DNA of 64,000 nucleotides from Ignelater luminosus (taxonomy: Eukaryota; Arthropoda; Insecta; Coleoptera; Elateridae). Shown here piece by piece: positions 22,882 to 35,601 of this stretch (position 1 is the first letter of the stretch; each line of letters starts with the position of its first letter). The translations under genes were made by a program, and so were the position numbers. Under the pieces are notes generated by a model. The model was not told the DNA's origin. It did no database searches and worked only from the letters and a program-made list of their open reading frames with translations. The stretch is from the NCBI GenBank assembly GCA_011009095.1, contig VTPC01000677.1:176937-240936 (forward strand). The letters are read 5' to 3'.

Positions 22882-23992
22882 CAGTAAAACCTCTCATCGC
22901 GGACACCTCCCTTAGGAGGACACCCCTCTTAGGCGGACGGTATTTAATTCCCCAAGATCCATTATATGTATTTTACATAGAGCTACACCTCTATTACGCT
23001 GACACCCCTCATAGAGGGACGCGGACACTAAATGTATAATAAAATTAAATAGTTTTATAGGAAATCTACCTCTCTCAAGCGGACATTTACTGACTGCCAG
23101 ATGTAGGATTTTTTATTTGTATTAGATGCCGACAAGAGCTTGTCAATTTTATCTTACCTCTCAATCCCTTTACAGTATTTTCGAATTACAAAAGAAAGTA
23201 CCTAAAGAAGGTCTATTACTTTCTCCTAATCTTTTAAAAGTTTGTTATTCGTAAATTTTAGTGACATAAATTTATGATTGGGGGCTTTTAAGAAATTCAA
23301 AATACATAATACGTTGAACATCTTCACAATTTTTAGTCTCAGTTCAATTGAAATTGTTCTTTTATGCGTTCAATATGTCCGGTAGTAAAATAAACAAATT
23401 AATTCTAGGCGAAAAAATAGAAATTATAGATTTTGCCAAAAAAAGAATCTTTCAAGTCTGCGCAATATAGCAACAAAGTTTAAACTAGACATGACACAAG
23501 CTGCAAACATATTAAAAAACAAACAAGAAATAATTGTATACAGAAGTCGGCAAATCACAACAAAAATGAAAATTTATTAAAACCAAAGATAAGCGCTTTA
23601 ATGTGTATTATTACTAGTAAAAAGCATATTGTAATAACACAATCACGAGATAAAAATAAAAATAGTTCAAAAATAAAAAACGTGTAGATGAGATGTACTC
23701 ATTGTTAAAAGATCTGGAAAAATATTTTGTTGAATCAAATGATTTTATCGTCCTAGAAAACAGCAGTTTTTTAATATCACATAAAGAAAACTGGGTTTTA
23801 AAAAATAAATTTAAAAACATCAAACAATGTACAGTAAATGATTATTTTAATAAAATGTGAGAAATTTTTTAATAAATAATCCTAATTTATATTTTTTGTT
23901 TTTATTTGATGTTCCCTCTTTTAGACGGACACCTCTCATAGGCGGACAGTTTGCCTATCACGGCAGGTGTCCGCCTAAGGGAGGTTTTACTG
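22882..23992 (+). mobile_element. pogo/Tigger-type element, internally deleted
   Basis: A 1111-bp element with ends CAGTAAAACCTCTC (22882) and GGGAGGTTTTACTG (to 23992), flanked by TA at 22880-22881 and 23993-23994. CAGT ends with TA duplication are diagnostic of pogo/Tigger. The first 230 bp and last 80 bp carry many copies of a GGACACC/GGCGGACA-type motif in both ends, probably transposase-binding sites. The interior retains the N- and C-terminal parts of the transposase and has lost the DDE core, so it is non-autonomous. Confidence 0.92.
23375..23860 (+). pseudogene. pogo/Tigger transposase remnant (CENP-B-like HTH plus C-terminal tail)
   Basis: Starts at ATG 23375 with KINKLILGEKIEIIDFAKK, the first helices of a psq/CENP-B N-terminal HTH (compare the family pattern LxxEKxxII). 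After two small frameshifts it continues ARNIATKFKLDMTQAANIL and KNKQEII, completing the HTH. It then jumps directly to a C-terminal piece, SLLKDLEKYFVESNDF, ending QCTVNDYFNKM at the TGA at 23858-23860. This equals the QxTIxDFF tail typical of Tigger proteins. The whole catalytic region (roughly 300 residues in the family) is missing. Confidence 0.85.
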
Positions 23993-23994
23993 TA

Positions 23995-25474
23995 ATATAA
24001 ATTAGCAAATAATAATTAAAGCATACGTACGTTAAGATTTTGTTAACAGTCGAATTTGTAGTTAAATCCAACGTAGCAAAATCATGAAAACGTCATAATT
24101 GCATTAAATCGTAATCAATTTAAAACACCATTTTGATTCGAGTTAAATATTTAGTTTATTTTTGTAAATCCACCCTATAAAAATTAGTAGTTTAAAGGAA
24201 AAATTTGAATCTGTTCTGACTAATTAATATGAAAATAGTGAACTTGATTTATTGAGCGTTAAATACTTAAATTGCTTAATTCTAATTCTTATTTATGTTA
24301 CATTTTAAAAATATGTGTAAACTACAGATTAAAAAGATTAAGAATGAAGTACAAGTATAAATATTATTAAGGAGCTAGTTATTTGTACCTAAGAATATTC
24401 ATTCAAAATTACAAAAATCCACCATATTAGTGATCAATGATCATTAACTAACGTTAAATTAGAACTCAAGTAGGACGTCAGTGTGTTGGTCAAGGTTTGT
24501 TATTATTATTTGTTTACTTTTTTAATAATATTTAATACAACTGCTTCATTTACATTTTTATTAATAACGTAGAGTTAATGATCTGAACTTGAAATAAAAT
24601 TTTTTCTATTTAGTATCAAAATACCATGTTTGGAAACAACCACTAGAGCATAACTAAATAAATTTTTAAAATCATCAGGTAAATCTTTTTTGTTGATGAC
24701 TAGTATTAAAAATAGTTACGATATCAGTCAAAGTAAATTTAAACTAAGGATTACCTTGGGTGGATAAATAACAAACAAGAATTCAACAGTAACAAATAAT
24801 AATTCTAATAAGAAAATATATTAAAAGAAAAGCTTTGCAAAATTTTGAAGATTAACCAATAAATTTTAAAAACGATGACAAGATCTTGGGGGGAACACAT
24901 CTTCATTTTACGGATGCCATAAATATCAGTTGTAATTAGTTTTATTACTTTCACTAAATGAACAACAATAACTGTAATCGACCAAGCGCCACATCTACTA
25001 TTAAATATATCTGTGCGATTTAGAAACTTTGTATTGAAAACGAACCAATTTCAAAAACTGAAAGAAATCCAATTAATAAGTGTAACAGGATATTATCCGC
25101 TTAAAAAGTTTTCAATTAAAAGAGAATAAAAATCAATTCAACAAATTTTCAGTGTACGTATATTTTCATAATTCAGAACAAAACAAATAGTATATTGCTA
25201 TTAGTAAACGTTTTCCCTTTATAATTACTGTTTTAATTTGGCCCTAAATTATTTTAAAAATTAAATAATTTATGAAAAAACATGAAGACTTTTTGTTATT
25301 GTTATTTTGAAAACGGAAGTTCCAAACTCGTGCAAAAAAAGCAAATGTGCTAGATAACCTTGTAGATTTTCTCTTAATGTACATTAAGCTAGATTATCAG
25401 ATCGGTTCATCTCCCATATGATTTGTTGTTTTCAACATTTATACACAGTTTGATTTAGTTATGCTGGGAGCAAA
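23995..25474. other. gene-free AT-rich region upstream of the DUF1091 gene
   Basis: No coding signal or terminal repeats. It must contain the promoter of the gene starting at 25475, but no TATA box or initiator could be singled out. Confidence 0.45.
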
Positions 25475-26197
25475 ATGAATCTTATTTTGCTGCTAAGTAT
25501 ATCGTTTTTATATTTTTTTAGTGTCAACTGCGTTGTAAGTGCCAATTTATAGAAATGTAAACATTATTGAAATCGAAATTTTTTAATATGAACTTTTTCA
25601 GCAAACTGCTTATAAATTTGTTCATGAACACTGTGAAATACCGTACTTTAATGAAAGTTTGGTCGATCTTCCCTTAAAAACATGTTATAAACCAACTCGA
25701 ACTGGGCTAGCTCTAAACCTAACACTCAAGTTCCACGTTGATATTCCATCTGATGATGTGGCATATGTAATAATCAAAGAAGACTTTTATTTTTCTCAGA
25801 TTTTTTATGTTACTAATATTTTAGGTTGAGATTGTTGGATACCAGTTTCGAAGTAATGAATACAGAAAAGGTCCTATTGAAGCTATGTTAGGCATGTGCT
25901 CGTTTATACAAACAGAAAAATTTGATATGCCCCATATGTTATCAAATTCAAATTTTACAGCTTGTCCCCTTAAAAAGGTATGATTAACAGTTGGGAATAA
26001 TAATCATGTTTGTAAATGATTTTCTGTTTTAGTCTAATACTTATTACATTCGAAATCTGGTTCCCGACGCTGAAAACTTTCCCCCGGGAATACCAGATGG
26101 AAGATGGATGCTGGAATTAAAATTTATGTACAGGGAAATATACTATATGTTTGGTGTGCGGTGGTTTGCTAAAGTAGAATATGAAATGGTTTTCTAA
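25475..26197 (+). CDS. secreted DUF1091 (MD-2-related lipid-recognition-like) protein, 180 aa, four exons
   Basis: Exons by splice consensus and frame: 25475-25534, 25602-25766, 25825-25977, 26033-26197 (GT..AG introns of 67, 58 and 55 bp, all phase 0; stop TAA). Exon 1 encodes a clean signal peptide (MNLILLLSISFLYFFSVNC). The mature part has four cysteines (HEHCEI, KTCYKP, GMCSF, TACPLKK), suiting two disulfides. The C-terminal half follows the DUF1091 pattern: CPLKKSNTYYIRN, then FPPGIPDGRWMLELKFMYR, an amphipathic beta-strand region. Insect DUF1091 proteins are small secreted beta-sandwich proteins related to MD-2/ML domains; ligands are mostly unknown. The length is normal for the family. 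No lesions are seen, so the gene is probably functional. Confidence 0.85.
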
Positions 26198-26262
26198 ATA
26201 TATCAGTAAAAGTGATCACTGTAATAATGTAATGTACAATATATGACCTTAAAAACACAGTA

Positions 26263-26268
26263 AATAAA
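26263..26268 (+). promoter_or_regulatory. polyadenylation signal AATAAA
   Basis: Canonical AATAAA 66 bases after the stop codon of the DUF1091 gene, at the expected distance for a short 3' UTR. Confidence 0.6.
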
Positions 26269-26299
26269 GAACTAATTGTATGTTTTCTGTGTTTTGAAA

Positions 26300-28035
26300 T
26301 TGTTATTGTACGTTGTTTACCTCATGTTAAATTATCAGATCTCCAAAAAGATATAAATACACACGTTGACTATTTTGATAGTTACATGATAAAAGTAAAA
26401 ACATTTTATTATGTAAATTTCGAGACAATATTAGAAGAAAATCTTGTCTGTAATTTGTAGCAAAATAGCTATCTGTTTCTCTTACATCATGTGTCGCTGG
26501 TGCTCATTGGGCAATTTTAACGTCTAATGCAAAAAGCACGATCATCATTTTGCAATTTGCTACATAAATAGTTATTTTTTTATTCGACTTCTATCAAAAC
26601 ATATTTTAGGTAAATCTGATAGTTTTTACAATACCAATCGTTATCTTTACATGGACATCTACTTATCCTATATTGAATAATATAAGAATAGATAAAGTTA
26701 TTTAGCTTGATTAGACTTATTACTTTGATTGAAATTTACAATACTAGATGATCAGGAATAATAATGGTATGTGTATTTTTTGTAGCAATGGGGCACGTGG
26801 ATGTATTGCAATGTTTTGAAAAAATTCTTTTTTGGTTGTCGTGCCATCTAGCAGATTTTGAGTTTAATTAAAATAGTATTCTAGATTAGGCGAATTTCTT
26901 AAGACTACATTAGAGGATTTATCTTGGATTATTTTGATAAGGTATAAGATGAAAAATGTTTGGATTACATGGAGTTGTTAGTTCTGAAAAATAAATCAAT
27001 CAGTAAAGGTAGAACTGTTTTATGCAGAAAAGTAGTTGTTTTAATGAGAATATTGCAAAAAGTTTTACTAACAACAGAAGTGAGGTTGAGAAAACAAGAA
27101 AATAACAAAACTCATTCAAGTATATTATTTAAAATCTAAATGAGTTTTTCTTACTTCAATCAATAATAGATTTCTATTAAGAATTTAAAAATAATTTGAG
27201 GGGTGTATTTTCATAAATATAGGTGCTACAACTTGAGACGTTTTTTTGGGAGACAACCTGTATATAGCTTTCTCTTTGTCGAGAGAAAGATATGTAGACT
27301 GAATTTTATGCAGTTTCCCCAAATTCCTTTATTTTTTCCCAAATTTACTTTTGATAACTTTTCTAGATGTTATGACACCGCCAAGTCAATTACCAAAACC
27401 TTATAACCTTAATACTGTTTTATCTATTAGTATGGGCTATCTAATCGCTGATTCACTCATCTTGAAGAAGTTTCTCCATGGCCACTAATTATTACCATAA
27501 CTAACACAAGAAAACAAAGCCGGCCACCATAAACAACTGATTTTCGCTGTTGCCGTTATTAAACTCAAAAATCCTTGCAAATGTAGCCTTCTCTAAAACT
27601 GCCACAAAGTCATGGCCCTTTGTCTCTCAACGTTGCGATAAAATAGCGTTCCTCGACTATTAAGTCATTAGCAAGAAAATTGTCAGAGTCATAGTCTAGG
27701 ATATGCCAATAAAGCTTACACATGCAAAAATACATAAAATTCCCTTCATAAACTGCTCAAAATAATAAAGCGATTGATCATAAGGTTTATAAAACTTTGT
27801 AAACCGAGGGAAAGCTAATGAAGGTTAGTTATAGTTGGTTATTATTACCATTCATCCCTAAAAAAGAATTTAGTATATTGATGTTTGCAATCATTAAAAG
27901 AAATTCAAAACAAAAACTTTTGACTTAACAGGGTGATTTCAGTTGCTTTAGAAACCTACCAGAAAGAACAAAACACGAATTTTAATGTTTTTGTAGAACA
28001 GCATGTAGAATAGCAGCCGCAAGGCATTATATTAG
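26300..28035. other. gene-free region
   Basis: No recognised gene or element. The 67-codon open frame at 27203-27406 has no family features. Confidence 0.45.
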
Positions 28036-28039
28036 CGAA

Positions 28040-28640
28040 GCTAGTAGTCAGAGCAGCTATAGTACTAAAGTATTAGGTCCGTATCGAAATGTTAGTGAAT
28101 CCGCCGTTTCGAGAATATGGATGAGATATGTAGAAGTAGGAAGACAATATCCTCAACGTCAATGCAAAATGTCCTCGAGGAAGAAATCGACTTATCCATC
28201 ATTGGGTTTTGCGCGTCTGAACAATGCTGCTTGTTACCTAATGAATCGTACGGTTGATACTACTGATGTGAGAGTGTCAATTCAAACCATACGCAATAGG
28301 CTTCATGAAGCTCGTTAGGTTAACCGATGGTCATAGAGCAGTTCGCAAAAGACTTGCTACGCAGACGGTAATCTAGCCAACTGGAGCAGGGTACAATCGT
28401 ACAGACTTGATGGTGATAATGATAAGAAATAGTTCTTTAATGGCGAAAGTCAATCTAAATAATACTTACATCCTCACGTACATACAGTACGATTTCAGCA
28501 TGGTAATGTATGCCCTTATACGGCTTGTATTGTAGCAGAATATTGATGCAATCGAGCACCTTTGGGACTATCTTAGAAAAACGTTGCATGAATGAAAACC
28601 CAAAAGAACCAAGAACAACTACAGAAAGTTTCAAATTGAG
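28040..28640 (+). pseudogene. Tc1-type transposase remnant
   Basis: The plus strand shows the Tc1 order of landmarks. First is the HTH piece RNVSESAVSRIWMRYVEVG (about 28083-28145). Then comes VRVSIQTIRNRLHEAR (about 28265-28318), the hallmark VSxQTIRNRLHEAG of arthropod Tc1 proteins. HGNVCPYTACIVAEY (about 28497-28545) corresponds to DNARPHTA around the second Asp, which is mutated here. IDAIEHLWDYLRKTL (about 28540-28590) corresponds to NxIEHxWD and keeps the third acidic residue. Frame changes and a deletion around the first Asp make it dead. No TIRs identified. Confidence 0.8.
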
Positions 28641-28649
28641 TAATTGTTA

Positions 28650-31600
28650 TGTATTTTCTTTTTTTTTGACTACAGTACTTTATTATTAACGTATATTATT
28701 AAATTTATTTTTGACAACTTGTACAGAATCCTTTTTTTCTGTAGTTACAATGCAAGAATACAAATCAAATACTGATTTAGTCAAAGTAATTCGATATTTG
28801 TGAAAGTTTGCAAATAGTCATAACTTCATATTCTGAACAACTTTCCTTAATAACAGTTTGCTGTATTACTGACCGAAATGGCACTTTCCTTCATCATAAA
28901 ATGGTTTTTTCTCAATTGTTATGACCGTCTTGGATTTTAAAAACTAAAAATGTGCTTGAAATTCTTTTCAGGTCAAGCAGGACGGTATCCTAAAACATCA
29001 AAACGAGATTCAAAAATTCTTGATCAATTATACCTATAGTGAAGTCAATCCGGAGACACACTGTATAATGTAGAAAAAGACTAAAATAAAAAAATATTGG
29101 CAACATTTCTATTTAGCAGAACAATGCAAACATCAATTCAGAGGAGGATTCGGTCAATACCATGACGTATGGAGTGTTAATTTGCCTACAGAAATCGTCT
29201 CTTCATAAATCTACAAGGTTAACAAATAAAGCAGCAGAATAGATTTTATTAATACTATTGCAAGAAATCAAAACAGTTTACAAAAGATGTTATTTAGGCA
29301 ATAGGGTAAAACAGGAATCATAAAGAAATACCGATAATGATGAAAGCTTAAATATCTGAATCAAATGCAACTTTTGTTAACTGCAGGACACTCTTGGTGG
29401 CAACGCCACTAGAAAGGCGATATTTTAAATTTTTGTCAACAATGAAAACCAATGACTGCACACCAATAGAGGCAAGGTTTTTGCCTTTGTTTTTTGAATA
29501 AGATCAATGTCTCTTCTTACCACAGACGAATGACAATGAGTTGCTTGAGTGAACAAACAACGGAGAAATTTACACTGTTACCAATAATGCATTTTGATAT
29601 AGAGTGCTGCGACGTTTGGACCTACATATTGCTGGCATATGAGAGAATAACCAGTACGTCTTTGTTTGTGGAATGCTTCCAAGATACAAGATCCCAAAAT
29701 CAAAAAGAACAATTGGTTTTTAATAGTATATCAAGCTGATCTTCGAATTCTGATCTACTAAAGAGACCATTAGGCGCTTGAGAAAACTTTAGTGTTTTAG
29801 TAGATCAATTTATCTCTTTACGGATTATTGCTATCTTTACCTCCTGCATTTGTTACCTGTTTGTATAAGTTTAGGGTTACAAAAGAGATAAAATACTACT
29901 ACTCAGAAAATGTTACAAATCCTCATGGTTAGAGTACCTCAAAAAAGGATCGATATGAGTCCAACAACCGCTGACCGGAAATGGTTATTCCAGTTAGAGT
30001 CATTGGAAATGCATCGTTGTGTGTTCAACAGAACCTGCAATTACCTAATATTTCCAACGATGGCATGTTGCGTATGTCATGACTATTGACAACATTAGCG
30101 ACAAATTCTGGAAAAAAGATTTTCTCCAAGCAGATCAACCACTGTTAATGTCATAGTTACGTCTAAGAATGATAGAATTAACTATATGTTCATGCATAAG
30201 CAGCGGCATATCAATATATTCCAGAAAGAAAAAAATTGTTATCTAAAAATATCCACAAACAAGCAGTTTTCAAAAGTGTGTTTATTTTGTTTCCATTTTA
30301 GTAAGAAAAATAATGCATAAAAAATTTGCAGGTCCTTTCGTATGGATACTGATAAAAATCCAGAAATTACGACTTGACTTACTTTGACTCTTACGATTAG
30401 AATATGATGCCATGATGATTCACTATTTTTTGGTTAATCTTCTTAACGACTGAACTAATATAAAATGAACAACAAGAATCTTGGGTATCAATTTCACACA
30501 GAAATTTGTTTCTACAAGTTTGCTTATATTCTAAAGATACTTTTGGGGTATAAACGCTTTATAAAAATTTCTAATACACATTAATCGATTAGTACATGAA
30601 TTTGACAAATATCTGAGGATTGATTCTACATAGTTATTTAGTTAATTGTGCAAAATGTGAAAACATTTGACCTTAAATGGTAAAATATCTAAATTCACCA
30701 GTTCAAGGTATACATTATAAATTGTCGATATCCTTTGAGATAATTTTTAATAAAATTTTATTTTTGTTCTTTTAACTAATAGCATTTCATTACGTGTACT
30801 AACATTTATTAATTAATAATCATTCAAGAGAGGTGACCCTGTTCGCGCTGTCCGGCAACAATTATCATAAATTATTTAGAAAATATTGCATAATAAAATT
30901 TTAAATTACTGTTCGTCTACTTTTCGTAACTTTAAATAACTAAGGAAACTTTCTTGCAAACTATATAAAATTACTTGATAATAGAGCGGCACCAGAATCA
31001 AACGTGCACTATTTATATGTAATTAGAACTTCCAATAAATAATATAGGTAGGATCTATGAAGTTTACTTAAATATAGATTCGTGTGACAGTTTCAGCATT
31101 ATCGTGTTCAGATCATGTACGTTTTTGTTGCATAAAAGGGTATTATCAGAATTTTTCAGTCAGTACTTACAAATTGAGGAGAAATTGAGGATATTTAAGG
31201 TAGGCAAAAATATTAAATTTAAAAGCTGAATTAATTTATTTATTTCTTAACAATCAAACTAAACTAATAATAATCATATTTATGCACTTTAAGAAATTAG
31301 ATTAACAAAAGCAAATAGTTCATCATTAACGTTGAATATAAATAAGATTAATATAAGATGTATTCATTTGTGAAATGTAAGACTGTCTTGAAATATTTTT
31401 CTGTAGAAATATTTAGAGTAATTAACACAAAGTTTAATAAATTGTTTTAAAAACTTTTGTATGCAATTTTAATAACAATTAATAAACATCACGTTCTCCA
31501 AATATGTGAAAAATGCAATTTTATACAAATATTCATGTTTACTGAAGCTGTTGATAATGATAACAAAAATATTTGCTAAGATAATGTGTTAATACGTTAA

Positions 31601-33167
31601 TGCAAAAATTTCTTACAAATTATCATTTCGAAAACTGAAATTTCTTAGAAAGTTTGAATTTTAAATGGTAGATTCTGATACTTGTATGTGTATTACTAAT
31701 AAACAAAATTAATACATTTTTACAAAATGACTAAGCCAAAAACATACTATTAACATTGAGTTGTGTTTCTGTAGATTAAAGAAGTTTTATAGTGCAGCTT
31801 TTTAATGGAATATTAACTTATATGCAATTTTAGAGACACTTTTGTTTAATTAATTTACGAAACTGCTGTAAATATTAGTATAATTAATTTAAATAATCAG
31901 CTTTAATAGAAAATCTTAGACCGCAGCGCAAATAAAAGTTTGAAGTAGGTACTCGACTTCTAAAACAATTATAAATTGCCGTCACTAGTTTTTTACTTTG
32001 ATACTGCTATTTCTTTATACCAAAAATAGACTTTTATCTAAAATGATTTCATTTCTATAGCTAAAAAATACCTTACAGTTCACTGTTAAATGAACATTCG
32101 CTTGCATATTCTACTGATTTTGAAAAACCTATAAAACTTGAAAGAGGCTATTTAGTGCATCAAAGATATACCAATAGGTATATTTTTAAAAAATCTTAAC
32201 TGGTTTATTTTTTATCTGATTTCAACAAACAAAAGAAAAACAATTAATTTTAAATTACTCTAACAAGAGAAAAATTTCCACGTCAGGATCTTCTTTTTGT
32301 TTACCCAAAAAGAATTATAACTATCAAAAGTATAGAAATATTTTTAATAGTCTATTTTATTAGTTTATAATTAGAAAAAGACTATCTTGCAAAAAAACAT
32401 TTAAAATAAGAAATATGGACAATTGGAATTCCAGAAATATCTCATATCTCTGCATAATTAATACTTACTAAAATTTCACCGAAAAAGTGTGATCATGTTC
32501 CATATTCAACATAGAACAGGTGAGTTTAAAACCAATTCCTATTAATTTTCTAAAACAAATAATCGGTGAATTAGTTAGATTTCAGTTAACAAACAGAATT
32601 AGTTGACGTTACACATCCAAAATATTTCCATCCTCATTGGAAGTATCATCTTCTATGATTGCTAACTTCAAATTTCTAAGTTTGAACAATGATAACAATA
32701 AAACAAAAGTTTCCGGGTAGAATATTGTGATTTTTACAGTTACAAACTCTCGTAGTGCACCCTATTTAAAACGAACAGTTAATGAGCTGTAGGATTTCCT
32801 CTACAACAGTTCAACTACATGATTTTACTTCTACAAGCTTTTGATTGCTTAAATTTCTTAATTTTCAAACACGTGCAATATAATTGGCGCTAAAAACGCA
32901 TTTTTCTAACGAAATAAATTGTGGAAATAACAGTGACTATGTACCATTAAAAACTGCTTTGTTCAGACGGTTTTTAAATCAATAAGCAGTGATACTGAAT
33001 CTGGATTAAAATTAACTGCAAATTTTGACTAGTATGACAACTTGTCACTCTCGAAACTTAAAGAACTTATAGTATATAGTGTTTATAATAAAACCTAATA
33101 AACATTTTGAATAAACACATATTGCTTTAATATGCCAAAATAAGAAAATTAAGGGCTTAATACATAG
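28650..33167. other. long gene-free region
   Basis: About 4.5 kb with no recognised gene. Open frames (for example 29494-29739, 81 codons) carry no family motif. Patches near 29.5-30.2 kb are less AT-rich and could be old repeat debris. The remainder (30.3-33.1 kb) is extremely AT-rich. Confidence 0.45.
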
Positions 33168-33393
33168 TGTGATGATATTAAAATGTAAATGTGATGATAT
33201 TAAAAATGTAGTGATATTTGAAAATGATAAAAAAAGAGAGTATAAAAAAAATGTTTTTTGGTTTGATAAATGTAATGACAGTAAAAAATAAATTAATTAA
33301 TATTGTCAAGAAAATAGCGTTTTAATAAAAAAATTAAGAACCAAACGAAGAAAAATAAGGACCCTGAGAAAAAGAGCTCTCCATATCATAACA
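33168..33393 (+). repeat. 5' LTR of the gag-only element
   Basis: Begins TGTGATGATATTAAAATG, ends CATATCATAACA. A 22-23-bp unit (TGTGATGATATTAAAA.TGTA) is tandemly repeated twice at the start. Very A-rich centre with TTTTTTGGTTTGATAAATG shared exactly with the 3' LTR. Confidence 0.88.
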
Positions 33394-33479
33394 TAAAAAA
33401 TTGACGTCCCAACGTGGTAGTGCAAGTTAAATAAAAGACATAATTATCATTTTGTTAGTTGTCTGTTGGTAGTGGAAAG

Positions 33480-34631
33480 ATGTCAAAGCGAGGTAAATCG
33501 GTAGATAGTAGAAAAAGGGACAAAAGAGAGGAAGAAAATATTGAAATTGAACAGATGGAAGAAGAAAGTACAAGTATGGAGGAGACCATGGGAGATGTTG
33601 AAAAGGGAGATAAAGAGCAAAAAGAAATAAGACAACAACAACCAGATTTACTTAAAATATTAATAGAAATAAAACAAGACCAAGATAAAAGATTTGAAAA
33701 CCAAACTAAAAGATTTGAAGACCAAACTAAAAGAATAGAAGACCAAACTAAAAGATTAGAAGAGATTAAACAAGATAATACTAAAAGATTTGAAGAAATC
33801 AATCATAATCAAGAGAAAAGATTTAAAGAAATTAAAAGAAAATTTGAAGATCGTGAGAATAGATGGGATAATATTGTTAAAAACATAAGAGGTGAAATAC
33901 AAGAAGAGGTGAATAATAAGATAGATGAATGTCAGAATGAAATGCGCAGGAAAATAGAAAGATATCAAGAAGAAATTATCAACATGTTACAAACGAGGGA
34001 TGCAGATATAAATGAGAAAATTAAGGAGCAAGAAAAAGCACAAGAAAACTACCAGCAGAATGTGAAAATAGAATTAGAAAAAATAAACAAAAATGTTGAA
34101 GAGAAATCAACAGCAGGTAATCATGGACCAAGTCATTATTGTATATTAGATAGCGGGATTCAAAATATGGCAAAATTCTCAGTAAACCACAAACGAATAA
34201 ATCCAAAAGAAAGAATTAACAGTTTACCAATAAGAAAGGCAAATCTTAAAAATAAGATAAAGAATAATGACGAAAAAGAAAAAAATTATCAAAATAACAA
34301 TAATAATAAAGAAAAATTAAAATGTACTATTAATTGGCAGAATAAACTAAGAAGAGCAAGAAAAGCGGAAAGAAGAAACAAAATGAAGATGACAATGGAA
34401 AATAAAAGGTTGGAGGGGATCAAAGTCAAAAGAAAATCTAAAAATAAGACTAGAAAGAAAAATAAGGAATCGAGGTATAAAATATTTAAGACAGATAGTA
34501 AATCCAAAATAAGGATTGAAAAATATAAAATGATAATGAAAGAAAATTTAAAGAATTTACTATCAGGAGTCAGAGTGGAACAAAGAAATTACAAATACAG
34601 AAAAAGAAAGAAAATCAAAGAACTAGAATAA
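33480..34631 (+). CDS. coiled-coil, lysine-rich gag-like protein, 383 aa
   Basis: Start chosen at ATG 33480 (MSKRGKSVDSRK), the first in-frame ATG; stop TAA at 34629-34631. A charged N-terminal region of about 60 residues is followed by a long heptad-patterned coiled coil. Its core is a near-exact 7-residue repeat (TKRFEDQ, TKRIEDQ, TKRLEEI...), continuing to about residue 215. The C-terminal third is strongly basic (KxRRKxK clusters). No CCHC knuckle, protease or RT motif is present. Insect Gypsy gag proteins often start with such coiled coils, so a gag origin is inferred from structure and from lying between LTRs, not from a recognised domain. The frame is intact over 1.15 kb of AT-rich DNA, which suggests recent selection or recent insertion. 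Confidence 0.75.
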   Translation: MSKRGKSVDSRKRDKREEENIEIEQMEEESTSMEETMGDVEKGDKEQKEIRQQQPDLLKILIEIKQDQDKRFENQTKRFEDQTKRIEDQTKRLEEIKQDNTKRFEEINHNQEKRFKEIKRKFEDRENRWDNIVKNIRGEIQEEVNNKIDECQNEMRRKIERYQEEIINMLQTRDADINEKIKEQEKAQENYQQNVKIELEKINKNVEEKSTAGNHGPSHYCILDSGIQNMAKFSVNHKRINPKERINSLPIRKANLKNKIKNNDEKEKNYQNNNNNKEKLKCTINWQNKLRRARKAERRNKMKMTMENKRLEGIKVKRKSKNKTRKKNKESRYKIFKTDSKSKIRIEKYKMIMKENLKNLLSGVRVEQRNYKYRKRKKIKELE

Positions 34632-35244
34632 ATGCTACAAGAGAATGTTAAAGTAAAAATTAGAAGCCAATGTTGACAAAAATAACCAAAGAAGAATAGG
34701 GAACATTTCGTATTAGGTTTGACAAGAACGTATGAATGATGCTTGAATGAATGTGTTAAAGATAATCATAATGAGTTAAATAATTATTAATGAAGTATTA
34801 TTAAAATGATGATAATTATGAAGATTTGAATATGAAGTTAGTAGAATAATAATGATAATAATAATAAATAATTAATGATATGATTGATAATATTAAAAGA
34901 AAAGGTCAAAATATGATCCTTAATATGAATAAGTAAAGATAAAATATGATATTGAAGTAGATAAATGAGGCAGGGAGTTAAGTTATATGAAGAAAACGTT
35001 ACTATTAGAGAAAATAATTTTTGCAATTTCTCAAGAAGTTGTAGAAAATGATTTGTATGAATGCAGCATGAATGAAAGCTAATTGGAAAATAGAGGAAAA
35101 TAATGGAGAAATAGGAAGAAAATGTGAAATAAAATGAAAATATCGAATATTGAGTTAAAAAAAACAATAAAAAAAATCCTGTATAAAATGTTAATAATGC
35201 TAACTAAACTTATAAAATTTTAAATAATTATTCTGTTGAAATAA

Positions 35245-35362
35245 TGTAATGTCAAAGTGACAATTAACAAATGTCAAAAATGACAATTAACTAATGTCAA
35301 AAAATAAATGAATGAATGATAGTTGCCTAATGTCAAAATGACGTTCGACAAATGTCAAAGTG
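35245..35362 (+). repeat. degenerate tandem repeat (ATGTCAAA..TGACAATTAAC)
   Basis: Five copies of AATGTCAAA followed in most cases by TGAC and, in the first two units, AATTAAC, at 20-40 base intervals inside the 3' untranslated part of the gag-only element. Possibly a packaging or dimerisation structure; function unknown. Confidence 0.6.
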
Positions 35363-35601
35363 CAAGACCGTCAATTCAAATAATTAAGGTTAGAATAAAA
35401 ACATAAAATAAAACACCATTAAAAAAAATGATTATGTATATCATGAAACAAAACAATATCTATTATATTACATAAGACAAATAAAAGAAAGAAAGATCAA
35501 ATTGTAATGGAATTTACAATTGAGTATATTTTAGTTAATATTAATCAAAATTTAAGCTATAGTATAAAACGCTTAAAATTTATATTAATATGGAGGGGAA
35601 A

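Noticed and set aside
33455-33802. Minus-strand open frame rich in Ser/Leu opposite the coiled-coil ORF
   Set aside because: Exact shadow of the repeat-rich gag-like ORF on the other strand; its SSNLLVWSS repeats are just the complement of the 7-residue repeats.
34138-34170. ILDSG in the gag-like protein as an aspartic protease site
   Set aside because: No following flap or second-loop motif, and the surrounding sequence does not fit a retroviral-type protease.
34838-35167. 109-codon minus-strand frame in the gag-only element
   Set aside because: Composition is almost only F/I/L/S/Y, as expected from AT-rich DNA; no start context, motif or homology.
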